A DNA stretch of 20,789 bases from assembly GCA_017515125.1 (NCBI GenBank), contig JAFWHP010000046.1, positions 1-20,789 on the forward strand, written 5' to 3'. This document shows, piece by piece, positions 13,294 through 20,770 of this stretch. Origin of the DNA: Candidatus Saccharimonadota bacterium. GTDB taxonomy: Bacteria; Patescibacteriota; Saccharimonadia; Saccharimonadales; Saccharimonadaceae. The notes beneath the pieces are model-generated. The model did no database searches and was not told where the DNA came from. It saw nothing but the letters and a program-made list of their open reading frames with translations. Made by a program: the position numbers and the translations under genes. Positions within the stretch are counted from its first letter, which is position 1; every line of letters begins with the position of its first letter.

Positions 13294-14145
13294 ATGCATA
13301 AGGTTAAACACTTAATAATACTGGTATTGTTTCTTGCTGTAACAGCGGTAATGGGGCTAAGTGTCTGGTGGTCAATTTCGGGAGATGCGGAGGCGGATTA
13401 TGTAGTCGAGACGAATGTGCCGTTTGCACCGTTTGAATTTTACGAGAATCGGCAGATTGTCGGGGTAGATGTCGATATCGTAAATCGAGTTGCAGAAAAA
13501 ATGAATAAGAAAATTCAAATTAAGAATGTAGAATTTGATGTGATTATTGATAATGTAGAAGCGGGGCGAATTGCGGACGCGGGGGCGGCAGGGCTGACGA
13601 TTACACCGGCAAGGGAGGAGAAAGTTAATTTTACAATTCCCTATTATGATTCGGTGCAGTATGTGATTTTTTCCGAAGAAATGCCGCCGTCATTGAGGGA
13701 CGACCATGTAGTTTGGGAGGCGTTGGCTGGATTTCGATTAGGATCGCAGATCGGGAGTACGGGGTATCTATTTATTGATGATGAAATTGAAAATGGGGTG
13801 CTTAGTGGAACCGGGACGACGCTAAAAGGAATCGATTCGCACCAGCTAGCGGCAGATGCAATTAAGGCGCATATAATCGATTTTGCAGTGGCGGATGAGT
13901 TGGTAGCGAAGTTTATCGTTGAGAAGAATCCAGGGCTTTTAGCACTACCGCTTTATTATTCCGGCAAGACTCGGGAAGAAGATTATCCGGTAGAGGAGTC
14001 GTATGCGATTGCAGTGAATAAAGAGCGGGGGGAGTTGCTCGAGGCGTTTAATGAAGTATTGTCCGAGATGATGACGGAAAACAGCGAGGGTCAGACTGAA
14101 ATTGACCGATTGGTATTAAAATATATGGGGCTTTCAAATGAATAA
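13294..14145 (+). CDS. Amino-acid ABC importer, substrate-binding protein (family 3)
   Basis: Binds a polar amino acid outside the membrane and delivers it to the permease. The 283-residue protein has a hydrophobic N-terminal helix (about 5-27, H-L-I-I-L-V-L-F-L-A-V) without a lipobox cysteine, so it is membrane-anchored or cleaved. The family 3 fold follows: N-V-P-F-A-P-F-E-F-Y near 45, V-G-V-D-V-D-I-V near 58, A-G-L-T-I-T-P-A-R-E-E-K-V-N-F near 100, G-S-Q-I-G-S-T-G near 145. The substrate cannot be told; glutamine, histidine, arginine or cystine are all possible. A GTG at 13279 is in frame but lies in the -10 box, so I reject it as start. First gene of a three-gene importer operon. Confidence 0.9.
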   Translation: MHKVKHLIILVLFLAVTAVMGLSVWWSISGDAEADYVVETNVPFAPFEFYENRQIVGVDVDIVNRVAEKMNKKIQIKNVEFDVIIDNVEAGRIADAGAAGLTITPAREEKVNFTIPYYDSVQYVIFSEEMPPSLRDDHVVWEALAGFRLGSQIGSTGYLFIDDEIENGVLSGTGTTLKGIDSHQLAADAIKAHIIDFAVADELVAKFIVEKNPGLLALPLYYSGKTREEDYPVEESYAIAVNKERGELLEAFNEVLSEMMTENSEGQTEIDRLVLKYMGLSNE

Positions 14146-14153
14146 CTATAAAT

Positions 14154-14269
14154 CAGCCAGAATAGTGCTCTTCGGGCACGCGGTCGCGCCCGCCCGCCGC
14201 CCTTGGGGTCGCGCCGCTCGTTTCTCGGTCGTAACCTCCGAACATCCCTCAGAACACTATTCCTGGCTG
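14154..14269 (+). repeat. GC-rich structured spacer inside the ABC operon
   Basis: CAGCCAGAATAGTG (14154-14167) pairs with CACTATTCCTGGCTG (14255-14269, one bulged base). The enclosed about 87 bases are much GC-richer than the flanks, with GGTCGCGCC twice (14182-14190 and 14207-14215) and a local GGGC/GCCC hairpin. The structure ends just before the GGGAGG of the permease gene, so it could act on mRNA stability or on permease translation relative to the binding protein. Confidence 0.7.
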
Positions 14270-14282
14270 GCTGGGAGGATTA

Positions 14283-14987
14283 ATGAGTAATTTCTTTTCA
14301 AAAATTGGTGAACTATTTAGCACGCCGGAGTATATTGATTCCCTGCTTCATGGGTTTTTATTGACTATACAAATATCATATTTTGCGATTTTGATTGGGA
14401 TACTGCTCGGGACGATAATTGCACTGGTGGACACAGCGAAGAAGACGAAATGGACTATCGTGCCGAAATTTATCTGTACAGTTTATACGACGATTATTCG
14501 AGGGACACCGATGGCATTGCAGTTATTTATCATGTTTTTTGTGATTTTTGCAGTAAAAGGGTTTCCGAGTATTATTATAGCGATTGTTGCTTTTGGTTTG
14601 AATTCGGCAGCTTATACGGCAGAAGTGATACGGGGTGGAATTCTGTCAGTGGACCCAGGGCAGACAGAGGCGGGGATGGCGCTCGGGCTGTCGCAGAGGA
14701 CGATTTTTATGAAAATTGTGGCGCCGCAAGCGATTAAAAACATTATCCCGGCGCTTGGAAATGAAATTATTACAGTAATAAAGGAAACCGCAATCGTGTC
14801 AATGGTGGGAATGTACGACCTTAATATGGCAGCGAAAGATATTGGGTCGGGGCAGAATATGGCGAGTTATATCGTACCGATGGTAGTGGCGGCGCTATTC
14901 TATCTCGTGACGATTTATCTGATCACATTTATAGTGAAACGAATCGAGAAGGGTTTGAGACGGAGTGATTTAAGAGGAGAAGAATAA
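14283..14987 (+). CDS. Amino-acid ABC importer, permease (HisM family)
   Basis: Membrane channel subunit, 234 residues. Hydrophobic segments lie at about 22-46 (F-L-L-T-I-Q-I-S-Y-F-A-I-L-I-G), 75-115 (probably two) and 195-220. The coupling loop to the ATPase is the EAA motif Q-T-E-A-G-M-A-L-G-L-S at about 130-140. R-G-T-P near 78 and A-E-V-I-R-G-G near 117 are typical of polar amino-acid permeases. GGGAGG lies about 4 bases before the ATG, just after the spacer structure. One permease suggests a homodimer. Confidence 0.93.
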   Translation: MSNFFSKIGELFSTPEYIDSLLHGFLLTIQISYFAILIGILLGTIIALVDTAKKTKWTIVPKFICTVYTTIIRGTPMALQLFIMFFVIFAVKGFPSIIIAIVAFGLNSAAYTAEVIRGGILSVDPGQTEAGMALGLSQRTIFMKIVAPQAIKNIIPALGNEIITVIKETAIVSMVGMYDLNMAAKDIGSGQNMASYIVPMVVAALFYLVTIYLITFIVKRIEKGLRRSDLRGEE

Positions 14988-15761
14988 ATGAGCGAGAATG
15001 GTTCTGAAATAAAAACTGGGATTTCGCAAGCAGGAGCGAATACGGATTTGGTGGTACGCAATTTACACAAGGCTTTCGGAAAGAATAAAGTCATTAATGG
15101 GATTGATTTTGAACTCAAAGAAGGAGAGCGAGTCGTGGTGCTCGGGCCGTCGGGGTCGGGCAAGTCGACATTCCTACGCTGTATAAATTGGATGGAGGAG
15201 CCGACTTCGGGGGAGATTATCTTTGATGGAGAGGTCGTAACGGCAAAAAACATCCGGCGGATTCGACGAAATCTCGGGATGGTATTTCAGCATTTTAATC
15301 TAATTACCAATATGACAGTGATGGAGAATTTAACTTTGGCGCCGGTGAAACTGAAGCTGATGTCGAGGGAGGCGGCTCGGAAACGGGCGATGGAGCTACT
15401 GCGACATATTGGGCTGCCGAAGAAGGCGGATGCTTATCCGGCTTCGCTGTCGGGCGGTCAAAAACAAAGGATTGCGATTATCCGAGCGATGATGCTGTCG
15501 CCGGAGGTATTACTGTTTGATGAGCCGACTTCGGCACTGGATCCGGAATCGATTGGGGATGTTTTGTCTTTAATTTCTGAGCTGGCGGAACGCGGGATGA
15601 CGATTATGATCGTAACGCATGAGATGAGTTTTGCGAAAGAGATTGCGACGAGAGTAGTATTTATCGATAAAGGGCGGATTATCGAGGAGGGGGAGCCGGA
15701 GGAGTTTTTCTCGCACCCTAAAACAGAAAGAGTAAAAGAGTTTTTGGGGAAGGTTTTGTAG
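14988..15761 (+). CDS. Amino-acid ABC importer, ATPase (GlnQ/HisP type)
   Basis: Energises uptake on the cytosolic side. The 257-residue protein has Walker A G-P-S-G-S-G-K-S-T at about 53-61, Q-loop M-V-F-Q-H-F-N near 98, signature L-S-G-G-Q-K-Q-R near 153, Walker B V-L-L-F-D-E-P-T-S-A-L-D near 174-185, and switch V-T-H-E-M-S-F. About 20 extra residues precede the usual start. Its ATG directly follows the permease TAA, with GAGGAG 8 bases upstream. No terminator is evident in the 110 bases after the stop. Confidence 0.96.
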   Translation: MSENGSEIKTGISQAGANTDLVVRNLHKAFGKNKVINGIDFELKEGERVVVLGPSGSGKSTFLRCINWMEEPTSGEIIFDGEVVTAKNIRRIRRNLGMVFQHFNLITNMTVMENLTLAPVKLKLMSREAARKRAMELLRHIGLPKKADAYPASLSGGQKQRIAIIRAMMLSPEVLLFDEPTSALDPESIGDVLSLISELAERGMTIMIVTHEMSFAKEIATRVVFIDKGRIIEEGEPEEFFSHPKTERVKEFLGKVL

Positions 15762-15872
15762 AATGAGGGATTTTTTGAGGGATTAGAAGGGGGTAGACTA
15801 TAAAAATGATGGGATTTGACTTGGATTTTTGATTATATAAGTTTGGCTTTTGAAGAATTGATAAGTTTAAAG

Positions 15873-15901
15873 TTGACAAGTATCTGGATGCGTGCTATAA
15901 T
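15873..15901 (+). promoter_or_regulatory. Near-perfect promoter of the SLH-like gene
   Basis: TTGACA (15873-15878), exactly 17 bases, TATAAT (15896-15901), with TGC before the -10. Both hexamers are consensus, the strongest promoter in the window. Transcription would start near 15908. Confidence 0.85.
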
Positions 15902-15918
15902 TAAGCGATAACAGGGTG

Positions 15919-15935
15919 TCGGGGTTGTGCCCCGA
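15919..15935 (+). promoter_or_regulatory. 5' leader hairpin
   Basis: TCGGGG, loop TTGTG, CCCCGA near the 5' end of a roughly 69-base leader. A stem at this position often protects an mRNA from 5' decay. The ribosome binding site AAAGGAGGG (15962-15970) follows, 6 bases before the ATG. Confidence 0.6.
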
Positions 15936-15976
15936 GGTAGCTTAAGAGGAAGTCATTTTTTAAAGGAGGGTAAAAA

Positions 15977-16504
15977 ATGAAAAAATGGACAGGTTTGTTA
16001 ATAGTTATGTTACTCGTGGTGGGTTTTTCTATGACGACGCTGGCGGCCGGTGGACCGTATACTTACACGAACGGTAGGACAACGGTCCAGACCAGTCAGC
16101 AGATGGAGCCTGGAAACGGAATGTATTTCAGGGATGTTTCCCGCGCTCGGCTCAGTGCGGACGACTATGCAGCGATTGCATATATCGACACGTACCGAGG
16201 CTGGCGAGGCCTCACGCGGAGAAATCGGTTGTATCCGTACCGGTTTATGACTCGCCGGGAAGTTGTCCGGCTACTGCGTAATCTTTACCCGGATGACGTA
16301 AAGATTACGAAGGAGGACTCCTACTACGGTAGGCAGTTCATTACGTCGCAATGGCTTTGCGCTCGGCTTTCGGAGCTGGCTGAACAGCTAGGCTGCCCGA
16401 TCGAGTGGTATGGATACTCTTCTCAGATGAGGAGAAAAGATGTAGCACGCTACATCAAGATGTTTGCCGGGTTTGACCCAGCGTTTGAACCGATTGGGTA
16501 CTGA
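15977..16504 (+). CDS. Small secreted SLH-like protein
   Basis: A 175-residue protein with a classic signal peptide: K-K-W, a hydrophobic core (5-20) and L-A-A near 23-25 as cleavage site. The mature part looks like degenerate surface-layer homology (SLH) repeats. The first is at about 50-105 (Y-F-R-D-V ... Y-A-A-I-A-Y-I ... G-L-T ... L-Y-P-Y-R-F-M-T-R-R-E-V-V-R-L-L). A more decayed one is at about 113-170 (F-I-T-S-Q-W-L-C-A-R-L ... S-S-Q-M-R-R-K-D-V-A-R-Y-I). SLH domains bind cell-wall polymers, so this may be an abundant wall-associated protein. The assignment rests on pattern only. Consensus promoter, ideal Shine-Dalgarno and dedicated terminator all point to high expression. It stops with UGA. 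Confidence 0.75.
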   Translation: MKKWTGLLIVMLLVVGFSMTTLAAGGPYTYTNGRTTVQTSQQMEPGNGMYFRDVSRARLSADDYAAIAYIDTYRGWRGLTRRNRLYPYRFMTRREVVRLLRNLYPDDVKITKEDSYYGRQFITSQWLCARLSELAEQLGCPIEWYGYSSQMRRKDVARYIKMFAGFDPAFEPIGY

Positions 16505-16560
16505 CATTTTCCTTGCGTGGCCATAATAAGTCACGCACATGTTCATACTTCCTTTCTTTT

Positions 16561-16594
16561 GGGTCGAATCTTTATGGTTCGGCCCTTTTCTTTT
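16561..16594 (+). terminator. Terminator of the SLH-like gene
   Basis: GGGTCGAA pairs with TTCGGCCC (one G-U), 9-base loop, followed by TTTTCTTTT. Confidence 0.8.
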
Positions 16595-16596
16595 AT

Positions 16597-16622
16597 GGGG
16601 CTTCTTTCGAGAAAGAAGCCCC
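16597..16622. repeat. 12-bp perfect hairpin
   Basis: GGGGCTTCTTTC, GA, GAAAGAAGCCCC. No T run on either side, so not a standard terminator. It lies 2 bases after the terminator at 16561-16594. Confidence 0.7.
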
Positions 16623-16642
16623 AACGAAGAAAGCTTAGCTCT

Positions 16643-16677
16643 AAAACAGACTTGAAAGTGAATTCCAAGTCTGTTTT
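16643..16677. terminator. Bidirectional terminator between SLH-like gene and ackA
   Basis: AAAACAGACTTG (16643-16654) pairs perfectly with CAAGTCTGTTTT (16666-16677), followed by TATTTAT on the + strand. It can end ackA messages from the right and read-through from the left. GAATTCCAAGTC of its loop and 3' arm recurs at 16752-16763, within a diverged copy closer to ackA. Confidence 0.65.
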
Positions 16678-16794
16678 TATTTATATGATATATAGCCTTA
16701 GCAATGATCTTAGAAACAAGCAGAAGGCATAGTCCTAAACCGAAGCTAGAAATGAATTCCAAGTCGAGGTTTGATCATGAATAAATAGTTATGA

Positions 16795-17994
16795 TTAGGA
16801 GTTTTGGCAGAAGCGGTAGGCGTCGCGAGTAATCATAACCTCTTCGTTTGTCGGCTCGACGTAGACCGGAACAGTGGAGTCCTCGGTCGTGATAACACCA
16901 CTAGTGATTTCTTTGAAACTGGCGATAGCGTTGTTTACTTCATGGTTTATCTTGATGCCGAGAGGCTCTAGACCCTCGATAATCGATTCCCTGGTCTCGG
17001 CGCCGTTTTCCAATACGCCGGCGGTAAAGACAATCGCGTCTACCTTGCCGCCAAGTTCGATATAGTACTCGGCGATATAGCGGTCAATGCGGTCGACGTA
17101 CATATCGAGGGCGAGACGGGCGTCTTCATTGCCATTTCGTATCGCTTGCTCGACGTCGCGGTTATCATTGAAACCACAAATGCCGAGGAGGCCGGATTTC
17201 TTATTCAGGGCCTCATCAATTTCGGCATAGGTCATGCCGGATTCGTCAATCATGTATTTAATAATCGAAGGGTCAATAGAGCCGGAGCGAGTCCCCATCA
17301 TCAGACCATCCAGCGGAGTCAAGCCCATGGTTGTATCATAGCTTTTACTATCCTTCACAGCGGTGATGCTAGCACCAGAGCCGACGTGGCAAATAATAAG
17401 ATTGACCTTTTCCTTGCCGAGTTTCTGGGACATGAGCTGGGTGATATACTTGTGGCTAGTGCCATGGAATCCGTACTTTCGAACGCCGTACTTCTTGTAC
17501 CATTCCATAGGGACTGGGTACATATACTGGACCTTCGGAATAGTCTGATGGAATGCAGTATCAAAAACTGCAACCTGAACAGCTTCGGGCAGGGCCTCCT
17601 GCATAGCTTTAATACCGGCAATATTACCTGGATGGTGCAATGGACCGAGCTTGGTCAAATTCTTAATATCCTTCAAAACTTCCTTCGTAATCACAACGGA
17701 ATCGGAATACTTTTCGCCACCATGAAGCACACGATGACCGACACCACGGATTTCCGCTAAATCTTTCACGACGCCATAATTGATTAATTCTTCAAGCATG
17801 ACTTTAACGGCTTCGGTATGATCCTTGATTGGTTTTTTGGTCTCGGTCTTCTTCCCTTCGTGCTTAATCGTATAAAAACTATCCTTCGCGCCGATTTTCT
17901 CGACGTAACCGCTAATAATTGAGATTTCTTCTGGCATTTCGTAAAGTTGGAACTTTAGCGACGAAGAGCCAGCATTAACACATAATACTTTCAT
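16795..17994 (-). CDS. ackA: Acetate kinase
   Basis: Converts acetyl phosphate and ADP to acetate and ATP in fermentation. The 399-residue protein has the family length and motifs: C-V-N-A-G-S-S-S-L-K-F at 5-15, G-H-R-V-L-H-G-G near 86-93 with the substrate Arg, F-D-T-A-F-H-Q-T near 144, Y-G-F-H-G-T-S-H near 174, G-T-R-S-G-S-I-D-P near 235. Some conserved spots differ from the common form: H-V-G-S-G-A-S for H-L-G-N-G-A-S, G-S-I-D-P for G-D-I-D-P, and F-T-A-G-V-L-E-N for F-T-A-G-I-G-E-N. The core catalytic residues look present, so it should be active. AGGAG sits 5 bases before the ATG. It is alone here; phosphotransacetylase is not in the window. Confidence 0.96.
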   Translation of the reverse strand: MKVLCVNAGSSSLKFQLYEMPEEISIISGYVEKIGAKDSFYTIKHEGKKTETKKPIKDHTEAVKVMLEELINYGVVKDLAEIRGVGHRVLHGGEKYSDSVVITKEVLKDIKNLTKLGPLHHPGNIAGIKAMQEALPEAVQVAVFDTAFHQTIPKVQYMYPVPMEWYKKYGVRKYGFHGTSHKYITQLMSQKLGKEKVNLIICHVGSGASITAVKDSKSYDTTMGLTPLDGLMMGTRSGSIDPSIIKYMIDESGMTYAEIDEALNKKSGLLGICGFNDNRDVEQAIRNGNEDARLALDMYVDRIDRYIAEYYIELGGKVDAIVFTAGVLENGAETRESIIEGLEPLGIKINHEVNNAIASFKEITSGVITTEDSTVPVYVEPTNEEVMITRDAYRFCQNS

Positions 17995-18017
17995 TTTAAC
18001 TCCTATTATTTCTACTA

Positions 18018-18026
18018 ATTATACCA
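18018..18026 (-). promoter_or_regulatory. Extended -10 promoter of ackA
   Basis: Minus strand TGGTATAAT (18026-18018) is an extended -10. A start near 18011 gives a leader of about 17 bases containing TAGGAG. Confidence 0.55.
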
Positions 18027-18056
18027 TAGATGAGCTTAAAAGGCGGGGCGACTATT

Positions 18057-18221
18057 AACTCTAGTCTATAACTTTCCGAAACAGTGAACCTCTCGCCGCA
18101 TAAAAATTACAACAGGTCGGGCTGAACCTCGACCCGGTACTGTCCGGGCTCTCGGTTCGCGACTGTTGTGATTTTTATCGGGCGAGTTTCATATTGTTTC
18201 GGGAAGTTGTAGGCTAGAGTC
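18057..18221 (+). ncRNA. Long hairpin element, candidate non-coding RNA
   Basis: Arms 18057-18119 and 18160-18221 pair over about 60 bases with one main internal loop (around 18083-18092 and 18187-18195). The tip folds further: GAACC with GGTTC, and CCCGG-TACTGT-CCGGG. Four substitutions between the arms each put U opposite G on the + strand, so pairing is kept if the RNA is read rightward. On the minus strand they would be A-C mismatches. It sits between the stop of the FISUMP gene and the ackA promoter, with no T run on either side. No reading frame. It could also be a DNA-level palindrome. Confidence 0.6.
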
Positions 18222-18243
18222 TGAACTTCTATAAAAGTGGAGG

Positions 18244-20730
18244 TTACTGCTCCGTCTTAAGTATACAACGAACACTAAATCCGAGGTAGCGATCGCCGTA
18301 ATTGACTGAATCGACGCTACTCGAATAGAAGTTCAAGAAACGAGCGCTACTCGTATTGGAGTTCGACGTAGAACTCCAATAGTTGCCGCTGCTACCCTCA
18401 CCGTAGAACGAACCATCGTCGTAGACGCCGGCGAGTAGGAAGTTCGGAGTGGTACCAGGACCAGCTTGTGTATAAAAGCCGTTGTCGTTTTCATCCGCAG
18501 ATGTAGTACTATCTAAGCCATATTGGTGGGCTAACCGGTAGAAATCTGAAGTAGTTTGCCAGTCAGTAGCAGAAGTGATTCTAGAAGTTGGTAATTTCCA
18601 ACCTTTAGGGCAGATACTATATGGAGCATCCGTATCGTCCGTAGAAATAGTACGTCCAGAGCCTAGTGTAGCGGCATCCCAAGAGTAGTAGGAGTAGCAT
18701 GGAGTGTTCTGGTCACTAGCACCACAATTAGCTTTATTGCCTGAGTTGTAGACATAAGAGTAGTTGTTAGTATTAAACCCAGAAGTGGAAGAGGCCGGGA
18801 GGACCATTGTATTACCATCTTTGATAAGATTATTGCTCGTAGAGAAACTGTCGATATAAGCGCTTGTGATATCGGTATCATCTGACGAGAGAGCCTTACC
18901 ACCAGCAAGGTTAAGATTTTCTAGCATCCAGCACTTACTATCTTTTAGTTTGCCGATTAAATATGCTTGGTTATCCCTCGTATCATATACCATATCCGTA
19001 TCGCCTACATTGGCAAGGTTAGAGCAACTATAGTTTTGCATTGGTAACATTTGCCTGCTGGTGATATTAATCGTAGCAGAACCTGCCCCTACCGTAAATT
19101 GCCTTTCTCTGACATCTCCACTTATGGTTCCTTCTCCAGAAGCATTAGTAATAGCATTAGTAGTATATCCGGCAGTATAAGTGGGTTTAATAGTATAGAT
19201 ACTTCCTTGCGCTAGTACTAGGCTTTGACCACTAGCCGTAATGGTTTCAACTGTAGTACCGTCACTATTAAGGACGTCTATGCTGGATACATTAGCATCC
19301 TTGGTAAAGGTGATTTGTTGGCCTTGTTGCCATACAGCGTAGAGGACTTTCTCCTCGCCATTATCACCAGGTATCTTAGACCTAACTTCGGATTCATCTG
19401 CATATTCTACTTCAGACGGCAGTCCTACTCCAGCCGTAGTCCGAGTACTGCTCCAGCCGTGGAAGAAAGCGTTGGTACCAGTAGGAATAGCATATTCGCC
19501 AGAGGCAACAGTGCGGTCTGGGACGGTTCCTGTTCCAGTGATGATGGCGTAGTAGCCATAACCATTAGGCGCAGAGCTACTATCAGAATGGAAGCCAAAG
19601 GTAACCGAATCTCCTTCGATATCACACTCTACATTACTTATTACCTCATCACTGTCAAACATGCCATCATTACTAGTTGCAGTACCGCAACTTTGAATTC
19701 CTGAAGAATAATCGTCCTCGGCGCTATAATCTGGGTGATTGCCTTGCCATATACTCGTCCAGTCATAGCCACTTTCCCCTCCATAAGTAAGTGTAATGTG
19801 AAGACTAGTTGCGCCCGATATTGTTACTACATCATTTAAATTTGCATCATCTGGGTAATCACCGTCTTGTACACCTGCGTCACTAATATTGGACGTATGT
19901 GAATATTTAGTCACTTCTTGCTGCGTAGTACCAGAATCATAATTTACCCGGTTGATTAGTTCGCCGTCAAAGTTGAGTCCATTGCCGTCATATTCTACGC
20001 AAAGTTTAGAAGAGTCGCACGGTAAGACACTGGAATTTGCTACAGCCATAATCACGAATGGAGCACTGGCATAACTACCAGTCAGGGTGTCGTTGTTGGC
20101 TCTAGCGCCCATGGAGATAGTATAGTTATCTGGAGTGTTGGAGGCATTGGCTTGGTCGGTAATGGCAAGAATTTCGCCACTGGTGTTTGGGAGTGGTTTA
20201 AATACGGCATTGTTTCCTGTATTAGCAACTGTGGTATGCGTATCACCATCCACTACGACATACTGGCTGGGTTTATAGCCCCACTTGTTGTTATACTGGG
20301 TATTAGCCGAGTTTGAAAAATCCGAGTTAGTAAGGTTTGACGAGATAGAAGTAATCTTAGCATTAGTATTTGAAGCGTTAGTAAGATCAGTAGAGCCAGT
20401 GAATGAAGTAATGCTTAGCGTATAACCACTATTACTAGTAGTAGATGCAGAGATATTAGCACTATTTGATTCAGCAAACTGTCCAGTGGCTGTTTTAGGA
20501 GATAGATTTAGTGAAATATTATTAGTGTCTATAGATAACGAGATAGAGTCGTCGGCGTATGTATGATTGGGGATTGAAACATTTATAACGCAATTTAATA
20601 CAAAGCTTAGGCTTAGTATTGCCATAAGCAAGGTCATGGTATCAGTAGGAGAAGTGAGAAGCCTACTGATACCATGAAGGAGCTTATGGTTGCTATTGCT
20701 GCGATTTGTGTTGGTGCTCTGGCACTTCAT
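18244..20730 (-). CDS. Large secreted FISUMP-domain surface protein
   Basis: Secreted protein of 828 residues, function unknown, probably cell-surface. An extended N-terminus carries L-L-T-S-P-T-D-T-M (24-32), then a hydrophobic segment (33-52) and a likely signal-peptidase site T-Y-A (57-59) before D-D. Residues about 61-235 are Ser/Thr/Asn-rich beta structure; about 245-410 look CUB-like (L-H-I-T-L-T-Y-G-G-E ... S-V-T-F-G-F-H-S-D); about 421-467 look like an InlB B-repeat (F-H-G-W-S-S-T ... L-Y-A-V-W). The FISUMP domain is about 575-828 (D-T-R-D-N-Q-A-Y, K-C-W-M-L-E-N-L-N-L, I-C-P-K-G-W-K-L-P, N-Y-W-S-S-T, V-R-C-I-L-K). No C-terminal anchor is visible. GGAAGG lies 12 bases before the ATG, farther than usual, in the loop of a hairpin. 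Confidence 0.87.
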   Translation of the reverse strand: MKCQSTNTNRSNSNHKLLHGISRLLTSPTDTMTLLMAILSLSFVLNCVINVSIPNHTYADDSISLSIDTNNISLNLSPKTATGQFAESNSANISASTTSNSGYTLSITSFTGSTDLTNASNTNAKITSISSNLTNSDFSNSANTQYNNKWGYKPSQYVVVDGDTHTTVANTGNNAVFKPLPNTSGEILAITDQANASNTPDNYTISMGARANNDTLTGSYASAPFVIMAVANSSVLPCDSSKLCVEYDGNGLNFDGELINRVNYDSGTTQQEVTKYSHTSNISDAGVQDGDYPDDANLNDVVTISGATSLHITLTYGGESGYDWTSIWQGNHPDYSAEDDYSSGIQSCGTATSNDGMFDSDEVISNVECDIEGDSVTFGFHSDSSSAPNGYGYYAIITGTGTVPDRTVASGEYAIPTGTNAFFHGWSSTRTTAGVGLPSEVEYADESEVRSKIPGDNGEEKVLYAVWQQGQQITFTKDANVSSIDVLNSDGTTVETITASGQSLVLAQGSIYTIKPTYTAGYTTNAITNASGEGTISGDVRERQFTVGAGSATINITSRQMLPMQNYSCSNLANVGDTDMVYDTRDNQAYLIGKLKDSKCWMLENLNLAGGKALSSDDTDITSAYIDSFSTSNNLIKDGNTMVLPASSTSGFNTNNYSYVYNSGNKANCGASDQNTPCYSYYSWDAATLGSGRTISTDDTDAPYSICPKGWKLPTSRITSATDWQTTSDFYRLAHQYGLDSTTSADENDNGFYTQAGPGTTPNFLLAGVYDDGSFYGEGSSGNYWSSTSNSNTSSARFLNFYSSSVDSVNYGDRYLGFSVRCILKTEQ
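20635..20676. repeat. 15-bp perfect inverted repeat within the FISUMP gene start
   Basis: CATGGTATCAGTAGG (20635-20649) and its exact reverse complement (20662-20676), separated by 12 bases. It covers the codons for H-G-I-S-R-L-L-T-S-P-T-D-T-M. The 20635-20661 part is nearly identical to the start of the other FISUMP gene (7075-7101); the second arm is unique to this gene. Confidence 0.85.
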
Positions 20731-20769
20731 GTATGTATAATCCTTCCTAAATAAGTTGTTTATACATAC
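20731..20769 (-). promoter_or_regulatory. Leader hairpin of the large FISUMP gene
   Basis: GTATGTATA (20731-20739) and TATACATAC (20761-20769) are perfect inverted 9-mers flanking a loop that contains the only purine-rich ribosome-binding candidate, GGAAGG. The stem ends directly at the ATG. If the whole 5' arm is transcribed, the stem would affect ribosome loading. Confidence 0.5.
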
Positions 20770-20770
20770 T

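Noticed and set aside
2144..14269. One shared repeat family for the GC-rich palindromes at 2144-2228 and 14154-14269
   Set aside because: Both are GC-rich with nested arms, but the arm sequences are unrelated by eye.
16635..16647. TTAGCTCTAAAAC, complement of GTTTTAGAGCTAA, resembling a type II CRISPR repeat start
   Set aside because: Single occurrence, no spacer array, no cas genes and no anti-repeat; it is the flank of a terminator hairpin.
17146..17760. 204-codon frame antisense to ackA
   Set aside because: ackA is certain by family motifs; the opposite frame is a by-product of its codon use and has no start signals.
18057..18221. Reading the long hairpin as 6S RNA
   Set aside because: Overall shape is similar, but I cannot match the conserved 6S bubble; left as an unclassified element.
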